From JBEKCD01 sp050015055 (GTDB lineage: Archaea; Thermoproteota; Bathyarchaeia; Bathyarchaeales; Bathycorpusculaceae): a DNA stretch of 64,000 nt. Both the position numbers and the translations under genes were made by a program. The notes under the pieces were generated by a model. The model was not told where the DNA came from. It did not search any database and worked only from the letters and a program-made list of their open reading frames with translations. Positions 18,566 to 26,837 of this stretch are shown one piece after another (position 1 is the first letter of the stretch; every line of letters begins with the position of its first letter). The DNA is taken from positions 1 to 64,000 of the forward strand of contig JBEKCD010000007.1 of the NCBI GenBank assembly GCA_050015055.1. The letters are read 5' to 3'.

Positions 18566-18665
18566 TGGTAGCCCGGGAGAGATTCGAACTCTCGTCGGCG
18601 GGTCCAAAGCCCGCTATGCTTGTCCACTACAGTCGGCGGAAAGGCATCCTTCCCTCCACCGGGCT
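18566..18665 (-). tRNA. tRNA-Gln (anticodon UUG) with D-arm intron
   Basis: Acceptor AGCCCGG (18665-18659) pairs with CCGGGCT (18576-18570). T arm is GAGAG TTCGAAT CTCTC. Anticodon stem GCGGG/CCCGC has loop CTTTGGA, giving anticodon UUG. The 3' CCA is encoded (18568-18566). The mature molecule is ~76 nt after removing 24 nt inserted at about position 10/11. The D arm reads normally once the insert is removed. The gene lies 74 nt downstream of, and on the same strand as, the MNT/HEPN gene. Confidence 0.9.
18632..18655 (-). other. Non-canonical intron in tRNA-Gln
   Basis: 24 nt inserted in the D arm. The insert pairs GGGAAGG with CCTTTCC around a 3-nt loop and extends with flanking GGT/GCC, a compact helix compatible with a relaxed bulge-helix-bulge for tRNA endonuclease. 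Exact ends could shift by 1-2 nt. Confidence 0.75.
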
Positions 18666-18739
18666 TCTCCGGGCCACTTACACAAAGCACACTGCACCGG
18701 TGACTTCACCATCGGCCTTAGTGGCATGTTCTTCTTGAA

Positions 18740-19864
18740 CTAAGTCTTTAATAAGTGATTTTTGATTAAAAGTTTCCTATCTCTTCGTACCCTGAGCATT
18801 GCCTCCCGCGTCTGGTCAATTTGCTTTGTTGCAACTATTCTGTCGATCGTGTCTAATCCCAGAATGGTTGTTATGTTTCTGTAGTTTGCCGAGTTTTCCC
18901 TCTCTAAACCCTCTAATGAACGGATCAGTGTCGTGTAGTCTATCTTGACCTTGTCAATCAGAGATTTCAACCAAGCATAGTTTTCAACAAAGTCGAGAAC
19001 TATGTCGTTAAGGTAATGCGCGACTTCGACGGTTCTTTCTGCCTCAATCATGTCGCTTGAGCGCTTCACGACACCTTGCAGAAAACCGGGGTTCAGATAG
19101 TAGCTCAGCCGCGTCCTAACCTTGAAATGGGCGGATTCGAGTGTTTGAGGATTCTCTTTGGTAGTAGCGTTGACATCCTCCCACACATTCTTGAAGAGTC
19201 CCAGTCTGTCTCTGGCCTGTGCCTTGTCAACCCCGCCGAAGCCTGTCATCTCAATGTACTCGTCAAAAAGATTCTGCATTCCGAGTTTTGCCTCGACGCC
19301 TTTAGCTATTTCGATAAATCGACTGTTCGAAAAAGGCTGCAGGGCTATCTCAACCAGAACCTTCAGAGCGTTCTCAAAGGCCACAATAGCAAAGAGATGC
19401 GAGCTTCTGAAGTCATGCCTCGAAAGGGCTGAGGTCGCCCGGCTCAAGTATATGTCGGATTCCACGACGTGAGCATCAGTTCGAATATCAACCCTCTCGG
19501 GTGAACTGTAAGACTTCGCCATCAAGAGTTTCGTGTTGGTCAAGGACCAGTCCCTGTCGTAGAGTATCTGCGCTTCGTAGAGTTTCTGATCTATTTCTGG
19601 AGGAATCGGGCCTTGAATCCACCGTCTTGGAACATGATTCAAATCGATGAGGAAACCTCCCCTCTCGACCCTTTCAACGTATTCGTACGCAAAGTCGTCC
19701 CTGTCAAGTATGAACAAGTCAACATCGCTTGAGGTTTCAGCGTCGCCTCGGCTCCAACTCCCGAAAAGCCCCACGCCATAAACATTCTCCTTGGCGGCCA
19801 GCTCTTTGACAGTTCTCTCCAACACTTTTCGCAGCTTCTCTGGGAGCGTTATCACATGAATCAA
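18740..19864 (-). CDS. Nucleotidyltransferase fused to HEPN-like helical domain
   Basis: 374 aa; TTG start at 19864, or GTG nine bases in. Residues 1-100 form a minimal (MNT-type) nucleotidyltransferase with 'GLFGSWSRGDAETSSDVDLF'; the catalytic Asp triad is D47, D49 and ~D74 ('FLIDLNH'). Residues ~130-190 look HEPN-like ('RHDFRSSHLFAIVAFENALK'), but no Rx4-6H RNase motif is visible. A long helical C-terminus follows. MNT and HEPN usually occur as separate toxin-antitoxin genes; here they are one chain. It could AMPylate an RNA, nucleotide or protein. Target unknown. Confidence 0.78.
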   Translation of the reverse strand: MIHVITLPEKLRKVLERTVKELAAKENVYGVGLFGSWSRGDAETSSDVDLFILDRDDFAYEYVERVERGGFLIDLNHVPRRWIQGPIPPEIDQKLYEAQILYDRDWSLTNTKLLMAKSYSSPERVDIRTDAHVVESDIYLSRATSALSRHDFRSSHLFAIVAFENALKVLVEIALQPFSNSRFIEIAKGVEAKLGMQNLFDEYIEMTGFGGVDKAQARDRLGLFKNVWEDVNATTKENPQTLESAHFKVRTRLSYYLNPGFLQGVVKRSSDMIEAERTVEVAHYLNDIVLDFVENYAWLKSLIDKVKIDYTTLIRSLEGLERENSANYRNITTILGLDTIDRIVATKQIDQTREAMLRVRRDRKLLIKNHLLKT

Positions 19865-19996
19865 CTTTACACTATGACATCAATAGTACATGTGAGTATT
19901 CAAGATTTGCGAACAATGTATGCTCAATCCAGCCCGCGAACTGCTCATGGTACGAGCAGGAAAGCCATTTCAATCAATACAAGAGAACCGCAAACC

Positions 19997-20006
19997 TTAT
20001 ATATTA
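19997..20006 (+). promoter_or_regulatory. TATA box of tfb
   Basis: TTATATATTA, followed by a leader of about 80-85 nt before the TTG start of tfb. The leader contains a short ATG-initiated reading frame (20060) that overlaps the tfb start out of frame, a possible upstream ORF. Confidence 0.55.
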
Positions 20007-20110
20007 AAACATCGCACGTGCATAGTTACGCAGGACCGAACGTACTGCTTTCTGAAAAATGATGAAGAATCACGACGGTTCTACGAAAAAATCAGTCGAG
20101 GCGAAAAGAG

Positions 20111-21049
20111 TTGAGCAAAAAAGAAGCTGGGGTTCACCAACGTCTAGTTGACAAGTGCCCAGAATGCAGCAGTTCAAACCTCGTCCATGATTACGACACC
20201 GGCGAAACCGTTTGCGGCGACTGTGGACTCGTTGTGTACGAGCAGATGATGGATAAAGGCCCAGAATGGCGCGCTTTCACCCAGGAAGAGAAAGCGTCAA
20301 GAAGCCGCGTTGGAGTACCAACATCTTATTCCGTTCACGATAAAGGCCTGTCAACAGCCATAAGCCAGGTTGACCGTGACGCCTTCGGAAGAAAACTTCC
20401 ACTCTCAACACGTTTACAGATGTGGCGTCTGAGAAAATGGCAGATACGCTCAAGAGTTCACTCTTCAATCGACAGAAACCTAGCCCAAGCAATGGCTGAA
20501 CTCGACCGGTTGTCAGACAAAGTCTACATTCCACCACCAATCAAAGAAAAAGCCGCGGTTATGTACCGCAAAGCCCTGGACAAAGGCCTAGTCCGGGGCA
20601 GATCTATCGCAGCCATCGCAGCCGCAGCGCTTTATGCAGCCTGCCGTGGAAGTGGAACACCCAGAACCCTACGCGAAATTGCCGAAGCAAGCTTGGTCGA
20701 CAAGAAAGATGTTGCACGCTGCTACAGGCTACTGCTACGTGAACTTGAAGTACACATGCCGATTGCCGACCCCCTCACGTACGTTTCAAAAATCGCTGAA
20801 AGAACTGGAATTTCGGGCAAGACCCAGGGACTCGCCATACAGATTCTGAGAGAAGCCAGAAGCAAAAGGGCAGCCGCCGGAAAAGACCCCATGGGGCTCG
20901 CGGCTGCAGCGTTGTACATCGCCTGCTTGCAGAACAACGAGAAGAAAACACAAAAAGACATAGCCGAAGCAGCAGGCGTCACCGAAGTCACCGTGAGAAA
21001 CCGTTACAAAACCCTGAAGAAACAACTGAAACTAGAGCTTCCTGATTGA
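20111..21049 (+). CDS. tfb: Transcription initiation factor B (TFB)
   Basis: 312 aa, TTG start with GAGGCGA upstream. TFB bridges TBP-TATA and RNA polymerase. N-terminal zinc ribbon C16, C19, C35, C38 ('CPECSSSNLVHDYDTGETVC'), then the B-reader/linker ('GPEWRAFTQEEKASRSRVGVP'), and two cyclin-like repeats (~120-205 and ~215-305) ending in the DNA-recognition helix 'TEVTVRNRYKTLKKQLKLEL'. Full length for the family. Only tfb in the window. Confidence 0.96.
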   Translation: MSKKEAGVHQRLVDKCPECSSSNLVHDYDTGETVCGDCGLVVYEQMMDKGPEWRAFTQEEKASRSRVGVPTSYSVHDKGLSTAISQVDRDAFGRKLPLSTRLQMWRLRKWQIRSRVHSSIDRNLAQAMAELDRLSDKVYIPPPIKEKAAVMYRKALDKGLVRGRSIAAIAAAALYAACRGSGTPRTLREIAEASLVDKKDVARCYRLLLRELEVHMPIADPLTYVSKIAERTGISGKTQGLAIQILREARSKRAAAGKDPMGLAAAALYIACLQNNEKKTQKDIAEAAGVTEVTVRNRYKTLKKQLKLELPD

Positions 21050-21068
21050 CCAAGAAGAGCAGGCGCTG

Positions 21069-21272
21069 CTAACCTTCCTCTTTTTCAAGTTCCATAACGA
21101 CGGGACCAGAGTATCCACATTTTTTACACGCGTACTTCGAAGGCGTAAGCCAATAGTCCGAGCTGCTGGACAAACCAATGTCAGGGCTTCCACATTTCGG
21201 GCAGTATTTCTTTGACGGTTTTCGCCGTTTGAGCGTTTTCAATACTTCACGCATGTCTTGCAGCATTTTCAT
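21069..21272 (-). CDS. Small zinc-ribbon protein
   Basis: 67 aa. A basic helical N-terminus, then a Cys4 zinc ribbon ('YCPKCGSPDIGLSSSSDYWL', then 'YACKKCGYSGPVV'). Resembles RPB9/TFIIS-like ribbons found as small archaeal proteins. It lies 27 nt downstream of the aIF1-like gene and 20 nt from the 3' end of tfb (convergent). Function unknown; probably information processing, judging by its neighbours. Confidence 0.75.
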   Translation of the reverse strand: MKMLQDMREVLKTLKRRKPSKKYCPKCGSPDIGLSSSSDYWLTPSKYACKKCGYSGPVVMELEKEEG

Positions 21273-21299
21273 CTTACGCCCCCACCGTCCACGGGGCAG

Positions 21300-21608
21300 C
21301 TACTGAAGCTCTATGTTCTCATCGGGGTATCCAAGCTTCACCAAAAACTGGCGCACTCTTTCACGATGGTCTCCCTGAAGCATTATCTGACCGTTTTTTG
21401 CCGTTCCCCCGCAAGCACAGAATCCCTTCAGTTTTTGAGCAATCCCCGCCAGATTCGTGTTCTTCTCATCTATGCCGTCCACTATTGTAGTAGGTTTGCC
21501 AAATTTCCGCGTTTCAAGCCGTATACGAATCCGCTGTTGCTCCTTCTCTATCTCGCCACAAGCACATATGTCCTTGGGAAGTCCGCAAGTTGGACAGATC
21601 TCAGCCAT
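21300..21608 (-). CDS. SUI1/aIF1-family translation initiation factor
   Basis: 102 aa from ATG 21608. A minus-strand CTTATATAC box ~33 nt upstream means an almost leaderless mRNA, which supports this start. N-terminal Cys pairs ('CPTCGLPKDICACGE') precede the SUI1 fold ('IRIRLETRKFGKPTTIVDG', 'CACGGTAKNGQIMLQGDH'). Homologous to eIF1/YciH, which monitors start-codon selection. Leads a two-gene operon with the small zinc-ribbon protein. Confidence 0.9.
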   Translation of the reverse strand: MAEICPTCGLPKDICACGEIEKEQQRIRIRLETRKFGKPTTIVDGIDEKNTNLAGIAQKLKGFCACGGTAKNGQIMLQGDHRERVRQFLVKLGYPDENIELQ

Positions 21609-21791
21609 GATACTCAATCGTACATCACCATCGGAGTATATAAGACTTTCAAATCTATTATCTGTAACCAGACTCCACCTGTAGCATTATTTCTCCCCCA
21701 GCAGATTCACGCAGTTCCAAGGGTCCCCAGCCCGGCTTGCCAGCTAGACCTAGGAAAACCTTTAATGAAAATCCTCTCTGAATCTACGAAC

Positions 21792-22940
21792 ATGAAAGTA
21801 TTGGTGATGGGCTGCGGAAACATAGGCTCCGTTGCAGCGGAAGACTTGGCCAACAGTATGAATTCGACTGAGATCGTTGTTGCCGACATGAATGAAGACA
21901 AAGCGAAACTTGTCGCCAAAAAGATAGGCACGAGCAATGTTTCATGGATCCAATCAGACGTTGCGAAACACGATGAACTGATGGATACTCTGAAACAGTT
22001 CGATCTAACCATGGGCTTTCTGCCGGGCAACCTCGGATACCGTCTGGCAGAAACATGCATCAATGCTCACAAGGATCTAGTTGACGTTTCCTACATGTCT
22101 GAAAACCCTATGCGACTCAACGAGGCCGCCGTACGTACAGGTTCAACCCTCGTCCCAGACTGTGGACTAGCCCCAGGAATCAGCAACGTACTAGTCGGAA
22201 ATTCTGTTTCAACGCTTGACAACGTCGAATCAGTTCACATAATGGTCGGCGGACTTCCCGAAAAACCCATTCCCCCCTTGGGCTACGTCATCACATGGTC
22301 TCCCGAGAGCCTCATCGACGAGTACACAAGAAGGGCATGGATAGTCAGAAAAGGCCAAACAGTTGAAGTTGAAGCCCTGAGCGGAGTGCAAGAAGTTGAA
22401 TTTCCCGGCGTCGGAAAGCTCGAGGCTTTTTACACCGACGGCCTCAGAACCTTGCTGCACACCATGAAACACGTCAAAGACATGTGGGAGAAAACGCTCA
22501 GATACCCAGGACACGCTGAGAAAGTGAAATTGCTCAGAACCCTGGGGTTCTTCAGCGAATCAAAAGTCAACATGGAAGGAGTCCACATTCAACCCAGAAA
22601 GCTCACCGCCAAAATCCTTGAACGAAAACTGTCAGACAAGAGACAAAGAGACATCGTCGCGTTGAGAATCGAGACACGCGGCACAAAACACAAGAAGAGA
22701 ACAACACAAGTCTACGACTTGTTAGACTTCTGCGACAAAACACGAGGCGTAACCGCCATGGCCAGAACAACAGCCTATCCAGCTTCAATAGTCGCACAAA
22801 TGATTCTGAACAAACACCTGAAAGAAAAAGGCGTGGTTCCCCCTGAAAAAATAGGCATGGACAACAAACTTTTCAGACTCTTTTCAGAAGGTCTGAAGAG
22901 CCACGGAATAAGAATCAACGAAGAAAAAACAGCGGCCTAG
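21792..22940 (+). CDS. Saccharopine dehydrogenase-like NAD(P)-dependent oxidoreductase
   Basis: 382 aa from ATG 21792. A CTTTAATG box ~28 bp upstream suggests leaderless transcription, so the longer in-frame readings further upstream are rejected. N-terminal Rossmann fold ('MKVLVMGCGNIGSVAAEDL') and the conserved 'PDCGLAPGISNVLVG' and 'GGLPEKPIPPLGYVITWSPE' of the lysine-6-dehydrogenase / carboxynorspermidine dehydrogenase group. Such enzymes oxidise or form secondary amines of lysine or polyamine metabolism; specificity cannot be told. Confidence 0.88.
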   Translation: MKVLVMGCGNIGSVAAEDLANSMNSTEIVVADMNEDKAKLVAKKIGTSNVSWIQSDVAKHDELMDTLKQFDLTMGFLPGNLGYRLAETCINAHKDLVDVSYMSENPMRLNEAAVRTGSTLVPDCGLAPGISNVLVGNSVSTLDNVESVHIMVGGLPEKPIPPLGYVITWSPESLIDEYTRRAWIVRKGQTVEVEALSGVQEVEFPGVGKLEAFYTDGLRTLLHTMKHVKDMWEKTLRYPGHAEKVKLLRTLGFFSESKVNMEGVHIQPRKLTAKILERKLSDKRQRDIVALRIETRGTKHKKRTTQVYDLLDFCDKTRGVTAMARTTAYPASIVAQMILNKHLKEKGVVPPEKIGMDNKLFRLFSEGLKSHGIRINEEKTAA

Positions 22941-23071
22941 CTGTGTCGCGCGCATCTCATGAAGGTGTTTGGGCTGCCGCTGCAGACGAAAAGTTTACCT
23001 TTTTGGAAATGCCCTAACTTGGGTTGGAGACGGCCCTGATAACCATGTTTTCGACAGGCGGAATCTCCAAT

Positions 23072-23686
23072 TTACCCTTGCGCTTTTGATCCTCCCTTCC
23101 TGCGCCGGCCTTTTCCGTCGCTCTCGAGTTTTTCTCGGATTTGATGAATCTTGTCTAGCATTTTCTGCGCTTGTTCAGCGTCCATTTCACGACCGACCAT
23201 CTGTCTCTTCATATCACCGATTCTTTCCGAGACCGTGATAGCCTGTGCTGGCCTGCTAGGCGATTCTCCTCTGGCGGCTGGCTTTTTCATTGTCTTTTTC
23301 CTCCTCTCTATCTTTTCCGCCTGTCTACGAGGCTCAATCATAAGAGTCTCTCGGATCTCCCTCCGCAGCTGCGGGTCCGCAACCTCTTTCAGAGCGTGCA
23401 GCAGCATGTGTTCCACAGAAACCTCGTTCTCAGCCGTAACGTGAATCCAGTATTGCCCTGTCCGGTACCAGTTGATCAGCACTCGAGCATAGTCTTCAAA
23501 ACCTCCAGATCTTGCCCTAGCCATACTCTGCATCATGTTTAAAACGGTCAGTGCGGAACCGTTCTGCAGGACAAGCCTGAGATACTCCTCTATCGGCTCG
23601 GATAACCGCAGCTTTTCACGATCGCAGAGTTCCCGGTAGGCATCCCAGACCTGAGCATCTATCCACACACCTGTCTGTCTCTTCAT
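23072..23686 (-). CDS. RHH-like regulator with charged C-terminal tail (paralogue A)
   Basis: 204 aa, ATG start. The first ~50 residues ('MKRQTGVWIDAQVWDAYREL', 'LRLSEPIEEYLRLVL') read as a CopG/RHH-like strand-helix-helix. A helical middle carries 'YARVLINWYRTGQYWIHVTA'. The tail (~140-204) is basic with coiled-coil potential ('MDAEQAQKMLDKIHQIREKL'). A clear paralogue sits at 43835-44410 with the same order. The start codon lies inside a 45-bp repeat duplicated 89 bp upstream, so autoregulation is likely. Family role unknown; similar proteins occur in mobile archaeal DNA. Confidence 0.7.
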   Translation of the reverse strand: MKRQTGVWIDAQVWDAYRELCDREKLRLSEPIEEYLRLVLQNGSALTVLNMMQSMARARSGGFEDYARVLINWYRTGQYWIHVTAENEVSVEHMLLHALKEVADPQLRREIRETLMIEPRRQAEKIERRKKTMKKPAARGESPSRPAQAITVSERIGDMKRQMVGREMDAEQAQKMLDKIHQIREKLESDGKGRRRKGGSKAQG

Positions 23687-23819
23687 GATTTATCACCACA
23701 CAACATTACCACGGTTGCTACCAACAAACACAAGGGACGACTAGGAAGGAAGGGAATTTCAAAGAATTTCTCCATGATTTGTTACCACACAACATTACCA
23801 CGGTTGTTACCAACAAAGA
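23685..23819. repeat. 45-bp direct repeat pair over the start of RHH-like gene A
   Basis: Copies at 23685-23729 and 23774-23819 differ at only a few bases (CATGATTTRTYACCACACAA...). Read on the minus strand each holds GGTAAC/GGTAAT/GGTAAC-type half-sites about 12-13 bp apart. The first copy includes the ATG of the gene. Expected to be operators for the adjacent RHH-like protein. Confidence 0.7.
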
Positions 23820-24082
23820 TCGGAGGGATCGACTCCGAAAGGTCACGCGCTTCTCCGGAACCGCAAGCTTTGTTCCTATCGGCCGTATCTCTACACGTTG
23901 CTGTTGTCGGGGGGCAGTACTTCTCTGATACTGCTGGACGTATGTGAGAGACTGTCCGCGATCGCTTCGTGCTTCTCTGACCGTCACCTTTTCCTAGACG
24001 TTGCTTATGCTGAACATGGAAATGGAAAACCCTTAAAAGGCGCATACCAAAGGGATATTTGCTGATTGATAGGTGTAATCTA
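23820..24082. other. Promoter region between RHH-like gene and thiolase operon
   Basis: GC-richer stretch (~23830-24000) without a convincing gene; open frames on the minus strand lack protein-like composition. CCTTAAAAGG near 24033 may be the TATA element for the thiolase-HMGCS operon. Confidence 0.35.
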
Positions 24083-25279
24083 ATGCCAACTCGCCCAGCG
24101 ATAGTTGCTGTTGGAAGAACAAGATTTGGGGAACACTACGAGAAAGAGCCTGAAAAACTGATTGAAGAAGCTTGGCTCAAAGCTTCGATGGAAGCAAATT
24201 TGGAACGCAAAGACTTGGAAGCTTGTTACCTCTCGGACTATTTCCTCCCCATCACGAACAAGCTTGGACTGGAAGAGGGTTTCCTCTCAGAACTGACGGA
24301 GCTTCACGTCCCCATGGAAGTAACAAGGTCATTCAGTTCAGCCCTGTCAAACGCCTGCAATGCCATCCAAGCCGGAAGATACAACATAGTTCTTGTCGGC
24401 GGAATAGAAAAAATGACGGACAGGTGGGACAAGATACGAGATGATCTAATGCTTCTTGAAGACCCATGGAGCTACTACGCGGGATGTACACCGGAGGCAA
24501 ACCATGAACTCATGCTCCGAGCCTACATCAAAGAATACGGCTTGACCGGAGAAAACCTGGAAACACTGAACACCGCACTAGCTCAAATCTCCGTCAAAAA
24601 CCACCTGCACGGAACAAAAAACGAATATGCACAGTACCAGAGAAAAATAACTGTTGAGCAAGTCTTAAACGCGAGAAAAGAAGCGCACCGGCCGCTGGGA
24701 CTCTACGATTACGCTCCAGTTTCTGACGGCGCCGCAATCTTAATCCTCACAAGCGAAGAAGTGGCCAAAAAACTCACGAACAAGCCCATATACGTTCTGG
24801 GCGTGTCTTCAGCAACAGACTACCTGACTTACCCGGCAAGAGAGGACATGACCCACTTTCTAGTAAGCAAGATTTCAATGAAGAACGCTTTGAAGATGGC
24901 TGGAAAGAAACTGTGGGACATCCAACTTGTCGAACTCTACGATCAGTCCACCGTTATGGAGATGGTTTCGCTCGAGGACATGGGCTTCTGCAAGCGCGGA
25001 ACAGCATGGCGCAACATACACGAGAGCTGCCAGGATTACAAGGGCTACTACGAGATAGACGGAAACAAGCTCTTCGTAAACATGAGCGGAGGACTAAAAG
25101 CCGACGGAAACCCGCTAGGAGCAACCGGCGGCGCACAGATTTTTGAAATCGTCAAGCAGTTGAGGAAAGAAGCCTGCGAACGCCAAGTCAACACTGACGA
25201 AGAGCTTGAGTGCGGATGCGTACTTGAACTCGAAGGCTTCGGAACCAAAGGCTACGTTTACGTTCTGGGGACGGAATGA
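24083..25279 (+). CDS. Thiolase-superfamily protein lacking catalytic residues, partner of HMGCS
   Basis: 398 aa from ATG 24083 (AGGTG 8 nt upstream). SCP2-type thiolase fold: 'AIVAVGRTRFGEHYEKEPEK', 'AIQAGRYNIVLVGGIEKM', 'VNMSGGLKADGNPLGATGG'. Measured against family motifs, the nucleophilic Cys position (ACASG) is Thr81, the HDAF His is Tyr286 ('ELYDQST'), and the GHP His is Asn343. So it is probably a non-catalytic or differently acting thiolase. Its stop overlaps the HMGCS start by 4 bp. In archaea thiolase, DUF35 and HMGCS form one complex that channels acetoacetyl-CoA. Confidence 0.85.
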   Translation: MPTRPAIVAVGRTRFGEHYEKEPEKLIEEAWLKASMEANLERKDLEACYLSDYFLPITNKLGLEEGFLSELTELHVPMEVTRSFSSALSNACNAIQAGRYNIVLVGGIEKMTDRWDKIRDDLMLLEDPWSYYAGCTPEANHELMLRAYIKEYGLTGENLETLNTALAQISVKNHLHGTKNEYAQYQRKITVEQVLNARKEAHRPLGLYDYAPVSDGAAILILTSEEVAKKLTNKPIYVLGVSSATDYLTYPAREDMTHFLVSKISMKNALKMAGKKLWDIQLVELYDQSTVMEMVSLEDMGFCKRGTAWRNIHESCQDYKGYYEIDGNKLFVNMSGGLKADGNPLGATGGAQIFEIVKQLRKEACERQVNTDEELECGCVLELEGFGTKGYVYVLGTE

Positions 25280-26790
25280 GGATGAGCAGTGAACCAATAG
25301 AGAGAAGAGTCTCCTACCTTGGCGATAGGCTCCGGGGTAACCGCTGCCTGATCTGCGGAAAAGAGTATTTCGAGATAAGAGACTACTGTGGAAATTGCGG
25401 AAGGAAAAGCTTTGGAAAAATGGTTAACACCGACCTCTTCTACGAGAAGGGTAAACTTGAACTGTGCACGCTGGTTAACGAGCCGACGAACAAGTTCACC
25501 AAACTCGGCAGTTACGTTTACGGCACGGTGTCATTCCACGACTGCAGAATACGCGTTCCAGGCAGGCTCACGGATAGAACAGCAATATGCAACGAAGAAG
25601 TTGACTTCTCAAGCCTCGAAGGAAGAGAAGTCGTTCCAAGATTTCGAAGACGCTACTCTGTGGACAAAAGCGACGTCATCCCAACAATCTCTCTAGCTTT
25701 CACGTTTGCAGACGAATACTACCCTTACCAAGAATACAAGATCATCAGGCCCAAGAAAGAGTACGATTTGCCTGGCATCGTTGGCTACGGAGTCTACACC
25801 TCAAGGTTCAGAATCAGAGAAGGAAACATTGAACGTTCCGTTCCATTCATCGACGAGGACTCCATAACCGCCGCAGTTGAGGCTGGAAAACTCGCGCTAA
25901 TACATTCCGGAGTGGACAATTCATCTATAGGAAAGATTTACGTTGGGTCAGAATCGAACCCCTACGCAGTCAAACCCATAGCCTCGAAAGTTGCACAGGT
26001 CCTGAAACTCGGCGAGGAAAACGAAGACGTTCAAGGGGTTGACGCCATCGACATGGAGTTCGCGTGCAAAGCAGCCACGAGCATGTTCAAGGACGCTGCG
26101 TCGTTGGTCAACTATCCGAAATCAAACATCCAGTACGCCATGGTCATCGGAACCGACAATTCACAAGCAGCCCCGAGGGACTGCCCCGGCGGAGAGTTGG
26201 ACTTGTTCGTCGGCTACGGCGCCGCGGCCTTCATCTTCGGAAAACAGGACGTCATAGCAGAAATTGAAGGATGGTACTCGTGCACCTCTGACACGCCCGA
26301 CTTCTGGAGAAGAGACGGCGAACCGTATCCCATGCACGGCGGACGCTTCACCGGCGACCCAGCGTACTTCAAACACGTCAGAATGTCAGCCAAGAAACTG
26401 ATGGAACGGCTTAACCTCCAAGTCGGAGACGTTGACTATTTCGTCGCTCATCAGCCAAACGTTCAGTTTCCAGTGCGAATCGCAAAAGAGCTTGGATTCA
26501 AAGAAGAACAGTACGAGCCTATGCTCCAAGTGGCAAAGTTTGGCAACACGTACTCGGGCGCTTCACCAATCGGGCTGGCAGCAGTACTGGACATAGCCAA
26601 GCCGGACAACCGGATACTGATAGCCAGCTACGGATCTGGAGCCGGCAGCGACGCCTACTCACTCGTCACGACGAACCAGATACTTGACAAACGGCACAAC
26701 CAGAGATTGACAATAGCTTACCAAGCGCAAAACCCGTTCTTGGAATACGTGGACTACACAACCTACAGACGCCTGAAACTGGGGATGTAG
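25276..26790 (+). CDS. DUF35 domain fused to hydroxymethylglutaryl-CoA synthase
   Basis: 504 aa. Residues 1-~160 form the DUF35 acyl-CoA-binding module: zinc ribbon C24, C27, C38, C41, then an OB fold ('GTVSFHDCRIRVPGRLTDR'). Residues ~166-504 are archaeal HMGCS ('GIVGYGVYTSRFRIREGNIE'). Catalytic residues are present: Glu202 ('TAAVEAG'), Cys264 ('MEFACKAAT'), His392 ('VAHQPNVQFP'). Makes HMG-CoA from acetyl-CoA and acetoacetyl-CoA for mevalonate and archaeal lipids. DUF35 and HMGCS are usually separate genes in the known complex; here they are one polypeptide, translationally coupled to the thiolase homologue. ATG 25282 is an alternative start. Confidence 0.93.
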   Translation: MRMSSEPIERRVSYLGDRLRGNRCLICGKEYFEIRDYCGNCGRKSFGKMVNTDLFYEKGKLELCTLVNEPTNKFTKLGSYVYGTVSFHDCRIRVPGRLTDRTAICNEEVDFSSLEGREVVPRFRRRYSVDKSDVIPTISLAFTFADEYYPYQEYKIIRPKKEYDLPGIVGYGVYTSRFRIREGNIERSVPFIDEDSITAAVEAGKLALIHSGVDNSSIGKIYVGSESNPYAVKPIASKVAQVLKLGEENEDVQGVDAIDMEFACKAATSMFKDAASLVNYPKSNIQYAMVIGTDNSQAAPRDCPGGELDLFVGYGAAAFIFGKQDVIAEIEGWYSCTSDTPDFWRRDGEPYPMHGGRFTGDPAYFKHVRMSAKKLMERLNLQVGDVDYFVAHQPNVQFPVRIAKELGFKEEQYEPMLQVAKFGNTYSGASPIGLAAVLDIAKPDNRILIASYGSGAGSDAYSLVTTNQILDKRHNQRLTIAYQAQNPFLEYVDYTTYRRLKLGM

Positions 26791-26837
26791 AAAACATTTA
26801 ATAACCCAACAACAACTTAACAGCGGAGCCTGAATCA

